From Himantopus leucocephalus (taxonomy: Eukaryota > Chordata > Aves > Charadriiformes > Recurvirostridae), in the NCBI GenBank assembly GCA_003993805.1, contig RSEF01000019.1:5691927-5755926 (forward strand): 64,000 bases of DNA, read 5' to 3'. Shown here piece after piece: positions 51,180 through 62,300 of this stretch (position 1 is the first letter of the stretch; every line of letters starts with the position of its first letter). The position numbers were made by a program, and so were the translations under genes. Under the pieces are notes generated by a model that was not told where the DNA came from, did not search any database, and saw only the letters and a list, made by a program, of their open reading frames with translations.

Positions 51180-51210
<31 letters not shown>

Positions 51211-51260
51211 CGGAGCGGCCGAAGCCATCGGTAGCCTGGCGTAAAAACCCTTGCGGGGGT
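51114..51260 (-). promoter_or_regulatory. GUSB: GUSB promoter region with YY1-like start and poly-G tract
   Basis: On the minus strand AAGATGGCGGC (51124-51114) contains the GUSB start codon and matches the YY1 motif. GC boxes follow upstream (CGGGGCGGGGGC about 51140-51151). A run of 31 Gs (51180-51210) next to an N lies about 60 bases upstream of the ATG. Confidence 0.65.
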
Positions 51261-52822
51261 TGGGCTGCGGCCAGGCTTGCTGGTTTTCCAGCGGGGGTGG
51301 GGTGGATTTCTTTTATTTATTCATTTACTTGCTTGCTTGCTTACTTTTATTTATTTTCAGAGTCGCTTGTTGAAGGAGGAGGGCAAGGAGTTCTTGGAAA
51401 GGGCAAAGAAGAGCACCGATGACCAGATGGCATCTTGGGGACAGGCAGGAGCGTGATCTCTGCTTTTGGAAACCACATCTGGCCTCGCCTGCGAAGCGTG
51501 GTAACGTTTCCTATTCTGATCACGTCCTTCAGAACTTCGATAGGAATAAAGCAGGATGGAGAAGAGTATCACAGGGCAAGGGAGGAAGGAAATGCCACTG
51601 GATTGATTTTAATTTTACAGCACACTTATTTGTAGCCTATGTTCGTTCCCCGGATGGGAGCGTGTACCTCCACGTGCAGTGAGCAGCCGTCAGTCGTGCT
51701 GTATCTCATTCAGTTACAGAAGCAACAGCTCAGTTCACTGCAGAGCCGTGAAAGGCTTGGCGACACATATCAGAAAAGTGGAGGGTCAAATGGGGACTAC
51801 CAGTGATTTTGAACTGTTTATTTAAGCAAGAGATGGAGGTGTGATAATCTGCTAAAACCACCTTCTTTTTTCAATCAGCAGGGCCACACGTTACTCAGCA
51901 CTGACCCCCAAGATGCTGAACAGTGGCGACTAGGAACAAGCGAAAGTCTGGTTGGCTGAGACATGTGAAGGTACCGACCCGGAATGAAAAAATACAGAGA
52001 AAGCTTATGTGAGGAAAGAAAAGAACCGTGAGTGGGGAGGAGGAGATAATCCCTTCCTCTGAGTCTGTTGGTGTTGGCTATTGCTGTCACCTCTCCACCT
52101 GAATTAAGTGAACATAATGGACTTCCCTGCCTCAGCTAATTTAGCTGGGAGGTGAGACAAATGTACTGAACCAGAGAAAGGTGGCAGAAAACAGCAGGGG
52201 ACTCAGGAACTTCCTGGCACTTCATTGCTTACATAAGACTTTTCCTGCTCTTTGTTCTGATTTTAATTCTGTAAGGACAGAAGGGAAGATGGTAAATGAT
52301 ATTTGTAAGAGGCAACAGCAATACAATGCCAGGGATTTTTTTTTTTTTTTAAGCACTCTGCACCAGCTATCTTGGAGGCAAATCAGGGCATGTGTCATGC
52401 AGGGGAAGGCACTGGACCTGGGACCTTGCAACTCTGTGCTTTGGACTAAAACAGAGCCAAAGGTGGTTTTGTGATGGACTGGGATGACCTGTGGGTTGAC
52501 CTACAGGCCAAGTACCAGCACCAGGGGGTAAGAANTTTTTTTTTTTTTTTTTTTCCTGCCAGAAGGCAGGCAGGGACACATAATCCTAGGAGGAGGGCAG
52601 TGGTAGCAGGAGATGTGGCATGTGCTGCAGATGTTGTACCAAGCATCTGTCTTTATGGACACACACAAGCCTCCTTCAACACACGCACTGACACTCCTGC
52701 TGCTCTCTACCTGCTGGCGCCCTAGAACTTCACAGCCCATAAGCCAGCTCCGCTGCCAGGTTCACAGACCAGTGAACGCTTCCCCAAGCCTCATGAGGGC
52801 TGAGGAAGCCCAGCTCAGCCAA
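51261..52822. other. GUSB-ASL spacer, no recognised gene
   Basis: Translated on both strands, this stretch shows no ASL exon and no other family I know. It contains TTTA/CTTG-rich simple sequence (51308-51357), poly-T tracts at 52338-52351 and after the N at 52535, and small purine-rich patches. Confidence 0.5.
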
Positions 52823-52922
52823 NNNNNNNNNNNNNNNNNNNNNNNNNNNNNNNNNNNNNNNNNNNNNNNNNNNNNNNNNNNNNNNNNNNNNNNNNNNNNN
52901 NNNNNNNNNNNNNNNNNNNNNN
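52823..52922. other. Assembly gap, 100 N, interrupting ASL
   Basis: The gap begins directly after the last readable codon of an ASL/delta-crystallin exon. If the 100 Ns are a placeholder, most of the gene could be missing here. Confidence 1.
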
Positions 52923-54479
52923 GATGTCAACTTCAGCCAGTCTCTGATCAGTGGTAATGGAAGCGCTGAGCATCTCCATGACTGGATCTGTACTTCCAAC
53001 AAACCTTCCTCCCAACATTTTATCCCCCTGCAAGTAATGAAGTTAAGAGGCATGTTCAAAAGACTTACTGGTCTATTGCCTAAAAATCAGTTAATGTCCA
53101 TCCCACTCTTTATCCAAGTAAAACTGAAGACATACTCAGGAATGTTTTTTCAGTGCTGTACCATAAGCAGAAGAGTCCTGGACTTTAAGAGCTTTGGCAA
53201 GTAGTTGTAGAGGTGGGAATATGTCACTGTTACTAGAATTTAGCCTTTGAGGTGTCAGGTCTTGCTCAGGAATCCTCCAAGATAGTTTAGTCCTACAAGA
53301 CTCTGGAGGGAGCATGTCCTGTCCTTGAAAACGAGTATCAGGGCTTATGCTGCAAGACCAGCATGGATTTCTCTTTTAAGGCAGCTGCTGATCACTGACA
53401 CTTTAATAGTCTCTTGACAGGAAAAAAAAGAAAGGGAGTCATGGATATAGTGAAAGCTAGTATCTACTGTGTCTTGAAATAATAATTTAAAAACCCCACT
53501 CTCTTATGGAGACTAGAAGAAAGTATTCGGTTGACAAAAAGCTGTGGGCCAGTAGAAGCCACATGCTCTAAAACACTCCTGTAATTATGAAGGGTTTGAA
53601 GTTACCGTTTAAAGCATGTCCAGGGTCCACGATGTTCTTGCAAGCCTTGGCATAAAATTAGCACAAAACTGTTTAAGGTGCAGACTCCAGACAGGGAGGT
53701 CTGGGTACCTTTCAGTATTACAAATGTTAGGGTGAAATGAAAAGGAAAAAAAAAAACCAAAACAAAACCAAACCCTACGGCCCCAATCAACCCCCCCAGA
53801 AGGTCTCCGAAGCAGCTCGGCACCCGGTGCCCGCCCGGCTACCATGGACAGCGGCCGCCGGGGCCGGTGGCGGTGCCGGTGCCGGTGAACCGAGCAGCCC
53901 TTTCCCCAGCGACTGCCTGAACCAACGTGCCTGAGAGGACAGCAGGAGAATCACAGAATCGTTTTGGTTGGAAGAGACCTTTAAGATCATCAAGTCCAAC
54001 TGAGGACAGGGTGTAGGCACGGGGTGCCGGAGATCGATTTTTGAAGCAGGTTTGTCAGCAGGAGCTGTGGGGGTGGAAATCGGAGTAGAAAAAGCAAAAG
54101 TTTCGCAGCTTCTCGCTGCAAAATCAGTCCCCTGGGGTGAGTGGCAGAGGGGATGGGGCGTGAAAGGCCAGTGCTGGGAGCCAAGCGCTTGGATGGGGAA
54201 GAGGTATCCAAGTCTACCTTTGAGGTATCTAAGTCTATCTTCACTACTGTGGGTTTTCACCAGAATCAGAGGTGGGTTGTCAGAAATATTGCAACAAATA
54301 TATTTGCTGTTCCCTTCTCTATTTAAACCCCAGGAAAACAAATCAAGTAGAGAGAAACACCCAAACAAGCATGGCAGGTTGCAGCGCTGGAGTTATCACA
54401 CAGCTGAGTTCGTGTCTGCCAGAGCACCCCGAGACCACCCCGCCGGAGAAGCAAAGTTCACCCTCACCTCGGCTGCCAT
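52923..54479 (-). CDS. ASL: ASL / delta-crystallin, 5' coding exons only (cut by gap)
   Basis: Coding parts: 54479-54468 (Met-Ala-Ala-Glu, donor GTGAGG) and 53027-52923, beginning [20 protein letters not shown] and ending LAEVDI at the gap. The join is phase 0. The second part matches the N-terminus of argininosuccinate lyase, which birds also use as the lens protein delta-crystallin (normally two tandem copies, one enzymatically active). The family motif KLWGGRF reads KMLGGRF here, so a near-invariant Trp is Leu. About 430 residues, including the GSS catalytic loop, are not in the window: the 1.6 kb between the gap and GUSB holds no recognisable ASL exon. Either the rest lies in the gap or this is a decaying or truncated copy. 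The family assignment is firm; active gene versus pseudogene, and ASL1 versus ASL2, are open. Confidence 0.85.
53951..54002 (-). mobile_element. CR1 LINE 3' fragment
   Basis: TCACAGAATCGTTTTGGTTG followed by GAAGAGACCTTTAAGATCAT is the reverse complement of a CR1 3' end. It lies in the ASL intron. Confidence 0.8.
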
Positions 54480-54700
54480 TTCGGACGACGTTTTGCTCGT
54501 TTGTGCAGCGATCCCGGCAACTGGTGCAACCTGTGGAAAAGCGAGGTAAGGTGAGGTGAGGCTCTGTCTCTGCTCCCGGTGCCGGTGCCCGGTGCTGCTC
54601 ACCTGCTCGGCCGTGCAGCCCCAGCTGGTCACTCGCTGCTCCCTGCCGCAGCCGCCCCGCTTTTACATGCCTCGGAGCGGGGCTGGTGGCTCGTCCCGCC
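54468..54700 (-). promoter_or_regulatory. ASL: ASL / delta-crystallin promoter and untranslated first exon
   Basis: On the minus strand a TATA-like TGTAAAAGC (54667-54659) precedes, by about 30 bases, a short leader ending in donor GAGCAG|GTGAGC (54603/54602). An acceptor TTTTCCACAG ends at 54531 before a 51-base leader that reaches the ATG at 54479. This gives a very short noncoding exon 1 followed by an exon 2 carrying the start, an arrangement known for delta-crystallin genes. Splicing is inferred from sequence. Confidence 0.55.
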
Positions 54701-54759
54701 CCAGTGGGGCGGGGTGTCCCCGGGGCCGGCCCTGATCCGGTCCTCCCCCCTTCCCTCCC

Positions 54760-57700
54760 CCATCACCAGCCCCCTTCACCTTTCCCATCCCTCTCCTGCC
54801 TCTGGCCCCTGCTCGACAGGGGCATGGTTAGCAAGTCAGGGAGAGAAAGAAGTTTCTTTGGAAGCAGCGTTGCCACAAGGAGGAGGGTTGGGAGAGATGC
54901 TTTCATGTTGCTTGTTAGTGAAGTTATTGGTGTAGTTCTGTGCAAGTGCTCCTGCAGTGCCAGAGTGTCTTCTGTGTGGTTTCCCTCGCAGGTCAGCTCC
55001 TTTTCTGGGAATATCCTTGTACTGAAAGAGCCGCATCTCTCTGTGTCATACCCCTCTATTGAGTAGTCTTTAATATGAATGTAATTGATGTGATGGCTGT
55101 GTCATCGTTGCTCTGTCCCCATTGCCACCCCAGCAAATACACCATAATAAAACAGATGGGAGCTAGTTTCTCTTTTCCCATTTCTGTGTGGGTGAGACTT
55201 TCCACCCCACTTGTAAGGATGCTGCACCTTCAGCTTTGCCGCTTCCCTGCTGTCACCAGTTGCATGGGGTCACTCTTGTTAAGAGGCTTCTTTGAGCCTC
55301 AGACTGTGCCCGTGGGGTGTGAGGTGGTGCCCTGCGGCCTTGGCAAATAGCCCGTATCTTAAATTCATCAAACCCTAAATATCATGGATGTAAAGAGCCA
55401 ATTTAAAATACAGGAGAGCTTTGGGAACAGCAACTTGCAAAGCTATGGCTCAGCAGTGATTTCTCATTAACTCCTCAGACACAGAGCACTTTTCTGCAGC
55501 CACTCCACAGAAAGCGGAATGCTTGCTGGGTCGCCTTACAGAGTGTGCTACTACAGTATAATATTTTTCCATCTGCACAGCCCAACCCTTTCACAGAGCT
55601 CAGGAAACATATTGCAACTTTCTTGTCCACATTTTGTTGGATTATTTTCTTCCTTTTAACTGACCCTCTTGTCCTTTTCTACTGTTCTTCTCTCAGTTTT
55701 GCAACTTATCTCCTTTTCCTTTTTGCATTAGGACATTTACAGTAAGAAACAGTGTTTGATCATTTTGTGATCATGTTCCTTCCTACTCTGAAATCCCTCA
55801 TTTTTACCACTTTTCTTGTCCTGTTCACCCTTTAGGAGTGTCCTTGTTCTTACTCTGGGCTTTGACGGGAGGTTGCTGATGTGTTGGGAAAATAGTAAGC
55901 ACTGAATTTATAGCCAGAGTGAATCTATGTCAATAAGGTTTTATTAATCTACATCTGATATTACATGTGGCAAGGACGCGTGCTTTCACATGGGATCAGT
56001 CAGCAGTATCACTGTGTGTTTAGCAAACTTCATAGGGATTAGTTTGCTTATAGTATGCTGCTTAACTCCTGTCCCAGTTTGTATCTAGGAGATTATTAAT
56101 TCTCTCTTTTCCCATTTTAGATGAAATGGGCAATAACTATCCTTTCTGTATTATAAGCAATGTAGAATAGAGAGTAATATTTTTACAATAAAAATGGAAA
56201 TGAAACTCTAAATCCAAGCAGAAGTCATTAATGTAAAAATGAACATTGAAGAAATAGTATTTCTTAAAGATGCTTGGAGCTGGAGAGTTGAACTGTTTTG
56301 AGGGGAAATCAGTGAAACAATATTGCAAAACAGGTTTTCTAATGCACATTGAAATGTATCCTCATTACTGTCTTCTGTATTTGTTCTGGTTTGGAAGGCT
56401 TTCTGCTTCCCATCATTTTCTTTCAGTATTTTATTTGCTTAGTGAAATAGAAAGATTAACCCCCCAAACCCCCACCCCAGAGTTCAATACCAAAGCAGGT
56501 CTGAGAGAAACGTCTTCTACTTATTTTCCCTTCTGGCACAGCGAATGGCATATTGTTCATACATTACTATTCCCATACACCCTTTTCCAAGCTGATGTAC
56601 GATGAGCTAGTACTAGAGAGTAAATTGCCCATTTTGCAGCATTGAGATGTTTAATTAAATATATTTTAATGTCCTCAAAGATTTGAACTTTATTTGTACT
56701 TGCTTTTGTAATCAGTCACAGCCTTACTATTTCTTTTAGAGAACATTTTCTATTAGAAGAGTGCAACACTTGGGAAGCGCAGCTCTGAAGGAGCGCTTCC
56801 GTGGTTTCTAGAAATACACTTTTCATAATAGGACTTATTTTCATAACTGAGTCCAGTGAAGAAAAAGGATGGCATAAACTGCTTCGTTTTAACTGTCATT
56901 TTCGTTTCGAAAAAGAAAAAAAGCTCTATGGGCTGAAAGTGCTAGTCAAACGCACTGTCAGCTAGACTGATGTGAAGCGGTGCTGACATTTTTTTGTTAA
57001 AAACAACTTTGTTTAATGAATTTTGAATGTAAAAGAAAAAAAAAGACACTATAGGGTGATCAGCGAAATGCTGAATACAGTAAACATCTTTCATGACAAA
57101 GAATACAAATACCCCGCAGATCTGCTTTCAATAGCAATTACTAGGCCCCCTGCTTTCAATAGTTAATACCGAGGCCCCTCTCTCCCCGAGCCTTAGTGGG
57201 AACAATCACAAGCCCATGCTTAAAATGTTGACATGCTAAGCACATTTAGAAAAAACCTATGTCTGCATTCCCTATGGATGGTGTAGCATAACTGTCTAAC
57301 ACCTAAAGCGCAGCAATTAAAAACAAAGTGAACCAAGCTAATCGGTTGCATGTAAGAGCAATGAGTCCTCTCTTAGATATTCCCCTTCTCCCTTGCATGA
57401 TGTCAGTGGACCTGTAGCTGGTCCATCTATGTATTTACACCCTAACAGGCTGTATGTCTCCACTGGAAAATATTTAGGAAGAATTTCTGTATTAGGAAAA
57501 AAAAATTGAAAGTTCGAGAGGCATTTGTATTGTGGTCATTCATCCCGGCTGCTGGGATCAGGCATCATCATCACGGATTGTAAAAAAGTATATTAGCAAA
57601 GGTCTGGAATGAAACTTTGGGAGAAACAGTGAAAATAAAGATGATAAATTGGTGCTGGGAGAGAGATATAAAGAGGAGATGCAATGGAGAAATAAAATTA

Positions 57701-59050
57701 ATGTGCTGAAAATTTTGAACCCATATCTAAAGAAAGTGATGAGTGGCAGGCAAGGAGCAGTACATTTCTGGGAAAAAAATCTGAAATTTGGCAGTCTGGA
57801 AATACAACATTCTCAAATGAAATCTGACGTCCTACCTCTTCTTTTCTTGCCTTTAGCCTGGCTGGGAGCTGGCGCACAGGCAGTTTCATGTGGAGGGTTT
57901 GGAACATGGCAGAGAAGTTACAGAGCATTTGCTGTGCCAGTTTTGGCCAACTTACGAGGTCAGTAAATCCTGACATGAAAAAGGACAGCATCCATTACAT
58001 CCTATCCCTGAGTCAGACCAACGGCTTTCAGTCTACAGTTTGGAGACCTTTCTCCTGGCTCTTTTTCCGTAGGTCTCTGTGATAAATGATTCTGGAGTAT
58101 AATTTAATTCCTATCTGTACTACAATCCATACGTGATGGGGTCTACATGTCCACTGAAACATTTTTAGGGGTCTGCAGCTGAAAAGGGCTGCAAAAATCT
58201 TTGCAGTGGGCTTTTCAGCTTTCCCCAGCGTGTAGGTATCCGATGCCGATGGTTCCTGGAGAGCCGGGAGCTGTTTGTTGCCCACTGTCCTGGCACTGAA
58301 GACTGCTCCTGAAGCGCTGCAGTTTGCTCACGTTATTCGGAATTGGTTGAGGATTTGCAGCACCCCAAGGAGAAGTAAAGTCCCAAGGTGAGAGTGGACT
58401 TTCTTCTGGCTTGATTCTGGAGAGACAGGTGTCTGGTGGACTGTGTGCCCGTGTCGCAAGCCGGAGGTTGTGAGGGCAAGAAGTCCAACACATTCGGTTC
58501 CCTACATTGCTCTCACAGCCCTGCTGCAAACAAACAAGGGTATGTCTGTGCGACCCCTTGGGGAGTTAGTGTTGGTGTGTTAGCATATAAACTTTTGCCT
58601 GAGAGAGAGCGGCAAAATAAATTAATTAATGTTTCCCTGGCGCTCAGTCTCTGAGCCGGACAATTTTCCTTCCTGTAGCCAAGAGGACTTTCAGCTTTTT
58701 GCACTAAATGAAGTGCCTTCAGTTTTCTGGAGAACGAAAAGGGCCCTTGCAAAATTTAAGAGCGCATAGATTAAATGGGAAAGAATTACAGTGATGGCAG
58801 GAAAAGACATATGATGCTGAGGAGCCTGGTAAGATGTACGTACAGGTGCTTTAAAAGATCGGAGGATTACGCAGCTGGTTTGGCCTTACAGTGCTGTTTG
58901 CAGATGGCTACAGATTTTATCTGGAAGGACCTTTAAAATAGTATTTCCCCCTTGTCATCACGCTTGACAGTAGCAGTAGGTTTGCAGAACGCGTTTTGTC
59001 ACAGCTGATGGTTTTTGCCCTTTTTTCTGTCCAGACCAGTTACAAGCCGG
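54760..59050. other. Intergenic, ASL to tRNA-Gly/CRCP
   Basis: No second ASL/delta-crystallin copy, no other coding exon and no CR1 copy was recognised. A two-copy direct repeat of about 28 bp lies at 57122-57178. Short open frames do not look like known proteins. Confidence 0.5.
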
Positions 59051-59096
59051 GGGGCCGGGAAACAGTCGGCATCATNGGAAACATTCGGCATCATCA

Positions 59097-59167
59097 GCAT
59101 TGGTGGTTCAGTGGTAGAATTCTCGCCTGCCACGCGGGAGGCCCGGGTTCGATTCCCGGCCAATGCA
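59097..59167 (+). tRNA. tRNA-Gly (anticodon GCC)
   Basis: The 71 bases fold as a complete cloverleaf. The acceptor stem pairs GCATTGG with CCAATGC, with discriminator A at 59167. The A box is TGGTTCAGTGG (59102-59112). The anticodon loop reads CTGCCAC with anticodon GCC. The B box GGTTCGATTCC is perfect, and there is no intron. The sequence is the standard vertebrate tRNA-Gly-GCC. It lies about 200 bases upstream of the CRCP start codon, same strand. Confidence 0.98.
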
Positions 59168-59174
59168 GTTGTGC

Positions 59175-59194
59175 TTTTCGTCTTTTTTTTTTTT
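59175..59194 (+). terminator. Pol III terminator of tRNA-Gly
   Basis: A TTTT begins 8 bases after the tRNA (59175-59178), and a 12-T run at 59183-59194 provides a strong backup. Confidence 0.9.
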
Positions 59195-59365
59195 AATCCC
59201 CTCCCCCTTCCTTCTTTTTCCTTCCTTTTCCGCTTCCGTCCCGGCGGCCAAAACCTCCTTTAGCTCAACCCCGGCCTCCCCGGCCCTGTCCTCACCGTCG
59301 CCGGGCGGGCGGCGGGTCTGGGCGTGTGAGGGGAAGTTCGGGGGCGGTCGCAGCGCGCGGACAAG

Positions 59366-62300
59366 ATGGAGGTGTAAGGAGTGACGGGGGGGNGCCGGGA
59401 AGGGCCGCCGCCACCTCCCGGGGCGGCAGCGGGGGCTCCAGGGCCGTGTGTGTAAATCTATATGGGCCTGTGCGCAGTGTGTGTGTGTGGGGGGAGTATA
59501 TCTGTATGGGCCTGCCTGTGGTGTGTGTGTGGGTATATCTATATGGGCCTACTTGTGGTGCTGTGGTTCATCTATATGGGCCTGCCTGCCTGCAGCGTGG
59601 GGGGTGTATCTATATGGGCCTGCCTGCGATGTAAGGGGGTTATATTGGGCTTTTAAGCAGTGCGTTCAGGCATTCTGGTGAGAAACTGAGTCGGGGTTTG
59701 TTTTTTTTTGTTTGTTGTCTTAAAAATCTCGCTGAAGCATCAGTTTGGGCAAAAGGCGTCGTAGCTCAGCTTGAATCCCACTCTCCGTCCCCATCTCCCG
59801 TGTCCCTCCTGTCTCCTTGGGCTCCGTTTTCCATTCTGCCCCGGGAGAGGTGAAGTGTGAATCCTCTGCCTGCAGCTTCTGGGAGAGAGTTACTCCTGTG
59901 AGCGTCAGGTAGACAGCTAATTGTAGGAGCTGAATATTCTGGAGAAGGAGAAAACCTAACAGGTGTGCTCCAGCAATTGTAAATACAAGAGGCGAGTCAA
60001 AATTCTGGCTAGCTGGTAGTTCATGGCGGTTACACCAGCTGGCCTCCAGGCTGCCATCCCAGGCAGCCAGTTTTGTTGCCTTCCTATGCTGACAGCACTG
60101 TGCGCGTTTCTGTCTTATTAGTGTCACCTGGGCACAGAACAGTAGGATTTGACGTATTTTGAAGCTTAGAAACTCAATTCTGGTGAGTTGTGTGGAGCCC
60201 GTTACATTGTGTAGTTATATACATGTATGCGACACCCGTTTCTAATGAACAAGGGCACGGAGGGTGCGAGTCCTGTGGGATGTATGTCAGCATCCACCAA
60301 AGTCAGCTGAGCTATTGCAGTTGATGTTATCCACGGATGCTTTATTGTCATTGAATCTTCTATACTATTATGATCAAACCTTGTATACATAAAATTTGAA
60401 AGTAGATAACAAATGCGAAACATCCATTGAAACATGGGTTTGTGTTACGTTAGCCTCAACATGAGTAGCAGCCTGCAGGGAAACGAGCTGTTCTCACTGT
60501 TGTATACTGAAAAATGCTGTGAAACACATACACCAGCTGAAAGTTGCTGTTGCATGTGAGGAAAGATAGGATTTGCCTTGCTGAGAAAGATGCTTTTGAT
60601 ACCATTAATAGTATGTCTGTGATGCCACTTATACATCCACTTGTTTTTTACTACCTTCGGTAGCCCAACTTATTTTCCTGGTGCTACCTCTTCAGTACCA
60701 ATAGGAAGATGCATCAGAGGTAGAAGACCTGGGAAGTCCTGAGCTGTGGGTGAATGTCCTTTGCATTGGAATGGAACAATTCAGTCCATTTTGCACTTGA
60801 ATTGCTGTTTGAATTTAATCTTCCTAATCTTTTGCCTCCTGCCTGACGGTCTTTATAGAGGGAAGCTGTGCAACTAGGAAAACCTCTCCTAAGTTCCTGT
60901 TGCCTCAAAAGTATCTGTCACTAGAGAAAAGAACCCTCCAGAAAACATTTTGGTTTAAATATACAACATATTTTAAGCAGTAGGTTTGAAAACATGAAGC
61001 GTCAGTGATATTTTTAGAGGTGTGATGCCATATACTATAAGATTTTTCTATGTCATATACAGAAGACCTTCTGAGTAATATTTTGGCTTGGAGTAAAATT
61101 TGGACAAAAATTACCTGTTTAAACATTCTAAAAAGTGTTTACACATATGATGGTAACATGAGATTTCTTTCCTTTTTGTTTAAGTCATAATCTTGTAAAA
61201 ATCAAGCATACTTTTTAGTTGACTATTTAAAAACATGCATCAGAATTCATTCATAATTTCTTGTTTTCTGAATGTAAAATTGACAGTTGATTTATGAGAG
61301 TGAGGACTGAAGAAAATTTTATGAGTTCTGCAAAAGTTTTTGAATCTGGTCATATTTATCAGTTTGTAATTCTGGTATTTCAGCGCAACAAAAATTGTTG
61401 AAGGTTTGAGACTGACTCATTTGGTATTCATTGCTAGAAGAAAGAAAATATTTTTCTGAATGGCAAAGTGTTTTTGAATTTAAAAAAAAAGGCACTGTCT
61501 TAAATTATTTAACTTCAGAGAGATATTGCGTACTCATTTACATCGTAATGTATTTATTGTATATGACCCTTTCACTTATTTAACAGAGTAATTCCCTATA
61601 TAATTCTTCTGTAGCGTTATTATTTCTAACAAAGAATGTCTTTGATCCATAGGGATTTCTGTAGTGATAGCCTGAATGCAAACATTCTGAAGAATTGCAT
61701 TTACCTAACAACAAAAGCTATATGGTTTGTAAAACATGAATGAAAACTAATGCGTGTGTGAGCTCACTTGCTGAAGTTTCACTTGAGTCAGCGAAATGGA
61801 AGTTGAAGTTCATCTCAGCGTATTTTAGAGGGTCCTTTTCATTTAAAAACAATGATAGAACCTGTGGAAGTTTGTGGACGCATTTAACTCGTTTGAAACT
61901 GATGAACGCGACAGTTCTATTCAAACAGTTGATGGTGCTTAACAATACATTGTACCTTTTTTTTCTTTTTTTTTTTATAAGCTGCTGCACAGACCTGAGA
62001 AAGGCCTTTTTTTCCTTTTGTATGAAAACTTTCTGTTGTTGTGGCTACTGACTACTCAGCAGAATGTGTTGTTCGGGAATATAGGAAGTTCTGCGTCAGT
62101 TTTTCTCCCTTTTTTTGATTTAAAAATATAAAATTACAATATCCAGTAGTAATAGAAGCGTGATTAATCTAAATCTCAAAGAGAGCGCGTTCAGCCTGCC
62201 CATGGTGGATCACGATTTGTGGTCAATTGGGACAGAATTGGTGGGGAAGTATTTGGCTGGTGGAAAATGGGAAGCTTTCAGCCTTGCCCTGCTAATAAAG

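Noticed and set aside
51261..52822. Possible remaining ASL exons between the gap and GUSB
   Set aside because: Both strands were read for the GRSRNDQ and SSLMPQKKNPD-type motifs and for the C-terminal exon, and nothing comparable was found.
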